Below, in pieces: positions 56,915-64,000 of a stretch of 64,000 bases of DNA (position 1 is its first letter; the number at the start of each line of letters is the position of its first letter). Source of the stretch: Brachionus plicatilis (Eukaryota > Rotifera > Eurotatoria > Ploima > Brachionidae); contig QEOQ01000191.1 of NCBI GenBank assembly GCA_010279815.1, positions 40,730-104,729 on the forward strand, given 5' to 3'. A model generated the notes under the pieces. The model did not search any database. It was not told where the DNA came from and saw nothing but the letters and a program-made list of their open reading frames with translations. A program made the position numbers and the translations under genes.

Positions 56915-57937
56915 TTATGAATTTGATGAAATAGCAACTGAAACTTTGGGTGCACCGGTGATGACCGACCGCAGCTCATACCAAATAACAATTATTTCTT
57001 TTCTGAAAAGCTTGTTGCAAATAATTTGAATAATAAAAGACAGCGAATAATTAAGGCAATAAACAGATCTTGATATTGTTTCAAAAAGTGACAGATAAGC
57101 GTTTAAAGTGGGTCTGAGCACAATTTCATCTTCGTTAACATAAGTGCTTAGAATGGCTGTGAAAACCGAGTATGGAGACATTAGAACCAGAAAGGTTATG
57201 TTTGAGCCGATTAGAGTGAGCGCAAAGTTGGAATCCTTTCCCATTTGACTTTTTTGCTTGAAATTTTTTCTAGATTGAATAACTTTGTAAATGAGAAAGA
57301 CATTAAGAATAACCATCATGGCAAATGGTGCATAGACTCCAGCTATTTGAGAAGTAATGGATCTAAGGATGAACATTTCAAAGGATGCTGTACAAACTTT
57401 TGTCCTAAAAGTCTGATTTGATATATTGGTTGTTCTGCTTATTGATGTGAAGTAAAAATTCGGAATATTTACAGCCAAGAAGATTAGATGAGAACAAAAA
57501 AAGAGAATAAGAATGTTGCGCTTGCTGCGCCAAAATTTGAATTTAGTGGAAAATACTATGAAAATCAAGCGGTCCAGAGTGACTAATACATTTAGCCATG
57601 AGCATATCTGGTAAGCCAAGCGGAAAAAAAAAGACAACAATTTACATCCAATGTCTGTTATGAAGTCAATTTTGGTCAAGTCAGATTTTGACATAAAGTA
57701 GAACCATGTGACTATGAGAATTAGGATGTTGTAAATGGATATTAGTTGGTAGTACATGGCCATTATGCTCATCAGAAACCTTTTGCGCAGCAAAATCATC
57801 ATTTGGGTAAAGTTGAGCACTATTCCAATTGGTATTAGCACTAATGAAGAAAATATAATTACTGTGTCGTTCAAATTGGATCGCCAAATTAGCAAATCAA
57901 TGTTTCTAGTTACATTGGTATTCATTTTGTTTTCCAA
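56915..57937 (-). CDS. rhodopsin-family GPCR, FMRFamide/neuropeptide type
   Basis: A 340-aa seven-helix membrane receptor in one exon. Seven hydrophobic segments lie at about 27-52, 62-83, 100-130, 141-163, 195-222, 238-264 and 281-308. C98 (before TM3) and C182 (loop 2) can form the usual disulphide. TM3 ends LDRLIF, so DRY is DRL. TM6 has the conserved Pro (VLMSPYSVF), and TM7 has NYSLSFIIQ where family members have NP.. or NYALNFF. N-terminal NVT and loop sites NIS and NQT suit glycosylation. This pattern fits the invertebrate FMRFamide-receptor-like group; the ligand cannot be assigned. Confidence 0.85.
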   Translation of the reverse strand: MENKMNTNVTRNIDLLIWRSNLNDTVIIFSSLVLIPIGIVLNFTQMMILLRKRFLMSIMAMYYQLISIYNILILIVTWFYFMSKSDLTKIDFITDIGCKLLSFFFRLAYQICSWLNVLVTLDRLIFIVFSTKFKFWRSKRNILILFFCSHLIFLAVNIPNFYFTSISRTTNISNQTFRTKVCTASFEMFILRSITSQIAGVYAPFAMMVILNVFLIYKVIQSRKNFKQKSQMGKDSNFALTLIGSNITFLVLMSPYSVFTAILSTYVNEDEIVLRPTLNAYLSLFETISRSVYCLNYSLSFIIQIICNKLFRKEIIVIWYELRSVITGAPKVSVAISSNS

Positions 57938-58828
57938 AAATGATTTAATTCTAGATTTCAGCTTTCATGACAAAATTTGATGTTTATTTTTTAAAAATAA
58001 TTGGAGTGCTTGAAATTTTCTAATTTTTTTAATGATGCTATATTGATCGGCAAAAAAATATGAGAATATACTCTCGGAAGCTTACAATTATACATGTAAA
58101 TGCATTACTTAATGCTATGCCCATTTTTCAATTAAAACAGGTTTTGAATTACGAAATTCATTTTTTTTTTGATCAAAATAATTTTAAGCTTGATTAGAAA
58201 TTTTTTTTTTTACATAACATTTTAAAATTAAATAAAAATAATTAAAATAAATTGATATTTTTATTTTATTATAGACGGACAAAACAACACTGTGTGGGTT
58301 TCAGTTATTTCCTTTTCTTTTGAATATAAATAAAATACATACCATCTAAATACTTCCTAAAATTAATTAGAATTGCATTTGGTGTATTTTTTCGTCTTTA
58401 AAAAAATTAAATTAAGAAATCTTATTAAAATTACATTTAAAAAAATAAAATATTAAGTTTTTATTGTTTTCAAACAAAAATGTTTAGCTTTCAAATTTTT
58501 TGTTAAAACAAGCAGGAAAATAAATTTTTTGAAAAAGGTTAAAGTGCCCCAAATCATAAACCGTAGTCTCAGATACTCTAAATTTTAATATTTTGAAATT
58601 TAAACACTGATAACCTAACTTTATTTATAAAATTTTTTTCAAGAATTATAAAGAAATTTACCAGCTTTAATTTAAAATGAAAATAATTAAAATTGATGGA
58701 ATCTTACAGAGGTTATTAGACAAGAAATTATTATGGCGGACTACAGTTTATGATTTGGGGCACTATAGCAATTTATCTTTTTTATTCATTTCCTAACTTG
58801 ATAACACTATTTTTTGTACAAAAAAAAC
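57938..58828. other. upstream DNA of the GPCR
   Basis: AT-rich. TTTGGGGCACTA near 58754-58765 and GTGCCCCAAATCATAAACCG at 58543-58562 are an inverted pair (about 21 bp, outer TATGATTTGGGGCAC), possibly the ends of a roughly 220-bp MITE. Confidence 0.45.
58543..58766. repeat. possible small MITE, ends GTGCCCCAAATCATAAACCGTAGTC-like
   Basis: GTGCCCCAAATCATAAACCG followed by TAGTC pairs with GACTACAGTTTATGATTTGG followed by GGCAC. The preceding T-rich flanks show no obvious duplication. Confidence 0.6.
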
Positions 58829-59486
58829 TACAGTACATCTTAAAACTAACTTCATCGCTTTCTTTTCCTTTCCTCTTCCTTTCCTCTTCCTCTCTTCTTC
58901 CTCTCTTCTTCCTCACTTCTTCCTTTCCTCTTCCTTTCCTCTTCCTCTCTTCTTCCTCACTTCTTCCTTTCCTCTTCCTCTTCCTCTTCCTCTTCCTTTC
59001 CTCTTCCTTTCCTCTTCCTTTCCTCTTCCTTTCCTCTTCCTCACTAGGATGAAGAGAAATTGAAGAAAATAATAAATTATGCTAATTCATAAATTTAGAT
59101 GAACCTATTGGCTACCACAGGCAAATAAAATTAAGTAAAATAAATTGATCAAAATAACGATTCAATTGTAAGTTGCTTGCCGTGTTGAATAGTTTCATTT
59201 AAATATTGGAGATTATAAATTAGCATAATTTATTATATTCTTTATTTTTCTTTTTTCAAGAGAGGAAGAGGAAAGGAAGAGGAAAGGAAGAGGAAAGGAA
59301 GAGGAAGAGGATGAGGAAGAGGAAGAGGAAGAGGAAAGGAAGAAGTGAGGAAGAGGAAAGGAAGAAGTGAGGAAGAGGAAAGGAAGAGGAAAGGAAGAGG
59401 AAAGGAATAAGTGAGGAAGAAGAGAGGAAGAGGAAAGGAAGAGGAGAGGAAAGAAATCGATGAAGTTAGTTTTAAGATGTACTGTA
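58829..59486. mobile_element. foldback element with polypyrimidine/polypurine arms
   Basis: Outer ends TACAGTACATCTTAAAACTA and reverse; then CTTCCTTTCCT tandem repeats (58857-59044) on the left and GAGGAAAGGAA repeats (59259-59456) on the right; then inner matching strings AATAAATTATGCTAATT near 59068-59084 and 59220-59236. The loop is about 135 bp. The open frames in the arms are low-complexity Ser/Leu/Phe and are not genes. Confidence 0.85.
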
Positions 59487-59820
59487 ATCAAAATACTCTT
59501 TCTTTTTAATAAAAGCAAAAAAAATACAAATTTTTTAAAAGTTTATATTCTTTGTAAAATCATTTCGTTTAGTAATTCAAACGATATCCTTTAAAAAAAA
59601 AACATCTGGTATGAATTACCAAATTTAGCAAATAGAGAAAATTTTATTTTTTAAATTTAAATTTCTGATTTTTATTCAACATCCTTTTCAAGTAAAAATA
59701 AACTTCCATCAGATTAATTAACCAAATGTTTCATTTTTCGTTTTTTTTGATGGAAGATATCTTTAATAGATAAATTTTCCAGGAGATAATGATGCATTTT
59801 AATATTGCTTTATATACATT

Positions 59821-59993
59821 TACAGTCCAAATTAAAACTAACTTTTACGCATTTGTTCTTCGACTCTTCCTCAACTATTCCTTTCTTTAACTCTTAGGAG
59901 AGGAAAGTTAAAGTTGAGGAAAGGAAGAGTTGAGGAAGAGCCGAGGAAGAGTTGAGGAAAAGAAATGTACAAGTAAGTTTTAAATTGTACTGA
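59821..59993. mobile_element. second, smaller foldback of the same type
   Basis: Ends TACAGTCCAAATTAAAACTA and reverse of AGTTTTAAATTGTACTGAA; arms CTCTTCCTCAACT on the left, AGTTGAGGAAGAG repeats on the right; centre near 59898. Its ends resemble those of 58829-59486. Confidence 0.75.
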
Positions 59994-60074
59994 ATATAAA
60001 AATAATTTAAGTATCTTAAATCGTTTCATGGTTTTTTAAGTTAAAAATACTTTTGATAAAAAATGGAACTTATT

Positions 60075-60162
60075 TACAGTACTGCTATGAATTTCTGTTT
60101 TTACGTTATTTCAAAAAATTACGTAAAATTACGTAAAAACAGAAATTCATAGCAGTACTGTA
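60075..60162. mobile_element. 88-bp perfect hairpin with 32-bp arms
   Basis: TACAGTACTGCTATGAATTT starts a 32-bp arm (60075-60106) perfectly complementary to 60131-60162, with a 24-bp loop that includes TTACGTAAAATT. ATTT flanks both sides if the ends are ACAGT and ACTGT. The TACAGTAC start is shared with the foldback at 58829. Confidence 0.85.
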
Positions 60163-60740
60163 TTTATTTATTATTATAGTGTTTCTCATGTTTTGTAATT
60201 AAATTCTTTAGTGTCCTCTGTTTTTAAATTGCAATTAGATATTGTAGCTTTTACTTTTATTATTTTTATTGTTAAATCTCCCATTGAAATAAATTTTAAA
60301 AAATAATTAAAACAAAATTACGAAAAATAATTCTTTAAATGAAAGAATAAGAAAATTAAAAGATAAGATAATATTTAAATTTTTGATAAAACATATTATC
60401 TTCTAAAAAAGTTAGCAATTTTTTTTTAATTCTATTTTTAATGCAATAAGTTTGCAAAAGTAAATCCAATTTATTTTTTTTAAATGAATTTCCAACATGG
60501 CACTTTTTTCATGCTTTATTAAATTATTTGAAAAATTTTATTAATAGACGATAGAAATTGACTTTTATTTATTACGACATACTTAAAACTAAGTCTTTAT
60601 GATACATCATGACAAATAAATTTTACTGAATTTAAAAATTAAGTTGGTCACAGAGAACAAGTTTAGAATGACACGGTCAATTAAAAATTATAAATAAAAG
60701 GGACAACTTTAGAGTTTTTAAAATTAAAAATTTATCAAAA
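60163..60740. other. upstream DNA of the secreted-peptide gene
   Basis: AT-rich; TATAAATAAAAGGG at 60689-60702, about 45 bp before the ATG, is a good TATA-box candidate. Confidence 0.45.
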
Positions 60741-61031
60741 ATGAGAAAGATATCCGTTTTTATCTTAATTCTGTCAATTACAGCTGTTTTTTTTGAAACA
60801 CATGGAGCCAGTGTGAAGCAAATTGCGGCGATCAAGATGGCTCAAAATATTGTCCGAAAGCTAATTACTAGTCCCAAGCTTCAAAACGATTTGATTGTCG
60901 TATTGGACGACTTGATATCCATGGACGCTAATGAAATAAGAGCCATGCTCGAGATGGGAAAAATGCTGCTCAACTCTCAGTCATTACTAAGCAAAGCTAC
61001 CCAAGAAGAAGAACAACAAGTTGAAGAATAA
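60741..61031 (+). CDS. small secreted peptide, 96 aa, unknown
   Basis: A short single-exon frame with a clear signal peptide: Arg/Lys start, then hydrophobic VFILILSITAVFF and a probable cut after ETHG (residue 22). The mature part of about 74 residues is helical and has no Cys (IKMAQNIVRKLITSPKLQND, then SMDANEIRAMLEMGKMLLNS), ending in an acidic EEEQQVEE tail. It has no dibasic cleavage sites typical of neuropeptides. I recognise no family. A TATA-like box upstream and AATAATAAAAA after the stop support a real gene. Confidence 0.65.
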   Translation: MRKISVFILILSITAVFFETHGASVKQIAAIKMAQNIVRKLITSPKLQNDLIVVLDDLISMDANEIRAMLEMGKMLLNSQSLLSKATQEEEQQVEE

Positions 61032-61094
61032 TTTTTTATTTTAAAAAATCATTAAAGCTTTAAAAAATAATAATAAAAAAAAATTTTATCATAT

Positions 61095-61939
61095 TCATTC
61101 ACATTCCCATACAAAAACACAGAAATCATCGCCTCCAATGCTAATTAAATGTGAATTGTCGGCCAAAAATTTAACATTTGTCACATTTGATGAATGACCA
61201 TAGTAACTTTGATATGGACTCTAGAAAAAATTAAAATTTTTAATTTTTTTAAAAAATAATCAAAAAAAAACAACTAACATCTCTTTCAAGACATGGAAAT
61301 GTGAAGAGCTTAACTTCGCCATCATCATCCCCAGTGGCTAACTTCATTGGCATACTAGCCAAATGAGCACAATTGATAAAATTTTTTTTTGATTGATCGG
61401 GCCAAATGCCGATCACTTCGGCTCCAAAAATACTTGTCCATTGATTCCACTCAACCTTATCGTGTATATCATCATCCAGTATTTGATTGCCACTTGGTAC
61501 ACTGTAAACAATTGTCTTGTAGTTATCAGTGCCTATTTTGATATAGGCGGCATCTGTTGACCAGTCCATTTGCAGTATGGGGCCTGGTACTTGAGTACAA
61601 TAGGCAATGCGACTCATCTTACCATCATTGCTTATTTCGTAAAAATCTATTGAACAGTCCTCACTGCCCGCAGCAAGGTACGAACTTTTAGGACTAAATC
61701 TAAATTTTAAAAATTAGAAAAATATTTTCCCATTAAATAAATTTGATATTTTACTTAATATCTCTAATAGAGCTTTTTCTTTGACGGTTGAAATCAAGTT
61801 TTTTTAATTCTTCTAGGCTTTTTGATACCGCAAAAAGAACAACTTCTCCATCGCTAGAACCGACTGCGACTGTTTTTCCATTCGGACTTATATCCAAACA
61901 ACGAATTTTGTACTCAGTAGGATGAATTTTTATTATTTT
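61095..61939 (-). CDS. EML/EMAP-like WD-repeat protein, C-terminal exons
   Basis: EML (echinoderm microtubule-associated protein-like) proteins bind microtubules through a tandem WD-propeller. Three exons are seen on the minus strand: 61755-61939, 61279-61699 and 61095-61220, with GT-AG introns of 55 and 58 bp (61700-61754, 61221-61278) in matching phases. The protein reads HPTEYKIRCLDISPNGKTVA, SSIRDIKFSPKSSYLAAGSE, ILQMDWSTDAAYIKIGTDNY, GIWPDQSKKNFINCAHLAS, TGDDDGEVKLFTFPCLERD and ends YYGHSSNVTNVKFLADNSHL then GGDDFCVFVWECE. The N-terminal exons lie to the right beyond 61940 and were not found in this window. Confidence 0.85.
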
Positions 61940-64000
61940 CTTTCAAAGACAAAATTTTCTGATTAAATTAAATTAAATTTATTTTTAATAAAAATCAACT
62001 TTTAAAATAAATACTAATAATTTTGAAAATTGATAAAATATATTTATAATCCAATCTCGTGTTTTAAATTTTTTACAATTAACAGATTTAAATTTTACTA
62101 ATAAAAAATTAAGAAAAAATTTAATTATTTTTTTACTAGAAAAAATTGATAAATTAATTATTTTGGCATAAAAGATCTGCCAAAATGTTTAGCAGAATAA
62201 AAAAATTTCTAACTAATGAGACTTTTATTCTAAACAGAATTGTTCCTAATTGAGATTTTTTTTTAGATCGTTATAATTGTCATCAAGTCATTTTTTAACC
62301 TTTTCCGATAAAATTTTTACCAAACAAAAAATGAGTTTATAAATTAAAAATTTTCATTTTGTATAAATTAGATAATTGTTCTCTAAAAATTATTTAGAAA
62401 ATAAATATTTGTGTTTCATGTTTTTTTTCTTTGTCTTAATCAGAATTTGATTGTGCTGAAATAATTTTGCCATTTTTTAAATAAAAAGAGAGCTGTTCAT
62501 ATATTAATTACCTTCAAGGTTACCTACGTTGATATTTTCTTATTAATTCTAAACCAAAATTTTAAGAAGAGCTCAAATGGTCTTAAAAGATATGCAAAAT
62601 GACCATTTTAGTAAATTTTTATTCTTTTATTTTTTTTTTCTAATTTCAAGGTAAATCAACCGACAAATGTTAATGGCTTAATAGAGACCAATTATTTAAT
62701 AAATCATAATATGAATAATAAATATGTCAAAATTGGCCAAGTAAAATTCAAATACTTAAATGTTAAAATAAATTAAAAAGTATATAAAATAAATAAAGTT
62801 TTTTGATTAAATAGTTATTTTAAAATATTTAACAACAAGGTATTTAAGTTAAATAATTAAAATTTGGCCAATAAGCCTAAATAAGTCTAGCGTTCATTAA
62901 AATAAATAAATTAGTTAATCTAATGTTCAACATTGATCCTTTGATCACAAACCAATTTATTTATCTTGAATATAAAATATTCGAAGGTTTTATTTCCACT
63001 TTTTGATTTTGTCATTGGTTCAATTAAGTTACTGCTGTTCCTTAAATTATATTTTAGAATTCTTTTTAGTTTAAGTCTTTTTTCTTTATTTAATTTTTTT
63101 ATTTGAATCATGTGACTTAAATCTAGTTTTTTTTTTTTTTAAATAACAAATCTACCTCTTCTCATTGGGCTGAAAGGAAGGACTAAGCTCCGTTCCAAAC
63201 TGCCTGGGTTTCCTCCCAAACTATATTTTTAATAAATAAATAATAATTTTTTTATTAATTTTTTATACAAATTAAAGTAATTATCAGTAGAATTAAGGTC
63301 TTAAAAAATTGGGCTTTTGCTGAGATAACAAGATAGATAAATTCTTTTGATCGAAAAAAGCTTCCTATTACCTTTGATTGCTAAATTACAGTTTTTTTAA
63401 TCAATATTTAACCATTATATACAAAATTAATTTACTACAAGTATGTCTTCTATTTTTTTCTTCTTGCTAGAAAAAAATTATATAAAAATTCATTGACCAG
63501 TTCATATCTATTTTATTTAAATTAAACCCATTCGTTTAAATTTTAGATTTGAAAGGATATAGGCAATATGAAAAAAAATCAAAATTTTGAATTTTAAGAT
63601 ATTTTCTAAAAGATCTTGACGAGCTGAATCTAAAAATATCAATAATTTTATGATCGGAACTTTCCTAATATAAATATATAAGCTTAAAATTATAATCAAT
63701 AAATTACCTATAATGGAAATTTCTTGGTCAAATTTTAAGATTTTTTTTAATTACCTACACCAGAAAAAAAAACTTCCGTAACCTTTTTAATGGTCTAAAA
63801 CATATCTAAAATGCTTAAGCGTTCCACTTAATGTGGCCAGATCGACCTAAGAGCAAAATTACAGTCCAGATCTTTTTGTGAAATTTACATTTGATCATGA
63901 ACTACAATTTGCCCATTTATGATTGTATTAGGCTTGTAAAAGAATGTATGTAAGAGTCAGCTATGTGATCAAAACAAAACTACGTGAACAATTTTTTTTT
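61940..64000. other. probable EML intron/upstream DNA, no exon found
   Basis: AT-rich throughout. A less AT-rich 80-bp block (GGGCTGAAAGGAAGGACTAA, 63165-63185, then TCCTCCCAAACTATATTTTT and (AATA)n) looks like the 3' tail of a LINE. The earlier EML exons must lie beyond the window or be missed. Confidence 0.4.

Noticed and set aside
57681..57980. Short ORFs overlapping the 5' end of the GPCR gene
   Set aside because: Shadows of the receptor's first helices in other frames.
58750..59518. ORFs of 100 codons in the CTTCC/GGAAG arms
   Set aside because: Low-complexity Ser/Leu/Phe translations of a simple repeat; frame openness follows from the lack of T-A-A combinations in the repeat.

Overview
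The window is eukaryotic nuclear DNA. It is strongly AT-rich, has short GT-AG introns of about 44-58 bp, carries animal-type genes, and is crowded with decayed mobile elements. The host genes are two calmodulins with identical proteins, two ADF/cofilins, a short-chain dehydrogenase, a FMRFamide-type rhodopsin-family GPCR, the 3' end of an EML/EMAP WD-repeat gene and a small secreted peptide. Tiny introns, an intronless GPCR, very low GC and many MITEs would suit a small lophotrochozoan such as a monogonont rotifer, but nothing visible proves the taxon.

Layout. 1-3.8 kb: a mariner-type fragment, then the 3' half of a Ty3/gypsy element (integrase, an unknown coiled-coil ORF, polypurine tract, LTR start). 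3.8-8.0 kb: AT-rich DNA with foldback and MITE copies around a normal three-exon ADF/cofilin gene (6977-7541). 8.6-10.8 kb: relics of a hAT transposase and a Ty3 reverse transcriptase. 12.4-19 kb: a Tc1 element broken first by a MITE, then by a 4.6-kb Ty3/gypsy element with a 4-bp target duplication. 19.4-21.1 kb: a complete but dead DD34E Tc1 element. 21.5-22.4 kb: a second ADF/cofilin copy whose first exon is a calmodulin N-terminus. 22.6-30.1 kb: mostly empty AT-rich DNA, MITEs and LINE tails. 31.3 kb: calmodulin gene 1. 32.9-38.5 kb: MITEs, a 1.4-kb near-perfect palindrome and a pogo/Tigger element. 38.2-40.1 kb: two LINE copies. 40.6-41.6 kb: the dehydrogenase. 42.3-46.6 kb: a hAT transposase and a LINE ORF1 fragment. 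46.7-49.8 kb: a hAT MITE, then a Helitron tail inserted at the exact centre of a palindromic element. 51.6 kb: calmodulin gene 2. 52.5-56.5 kb: four further DNA-transposon derivatives. 56.9 kb: GPCR. 58.8-60.2 kb: three palindromic elements, two with purine/pyrimidine arms. 60.7 kb: secreted peptide. 61.1-61.9 kb: EML gene end.

The most unusual item is the chimera at 21711-22344. Duplicated calmodulin 5' flank plus its first codons run, in frame, into the start Met and intron 1 of a duplicated ADF/cofilin gene, giving an open 176-residue reading frame. Calmodulin and cofilin both act on the actin/Ca2+ side of the cytoskeleton, but no joint function is claimed. Other than this gene exchange, the host genes show no operon-like organisation.
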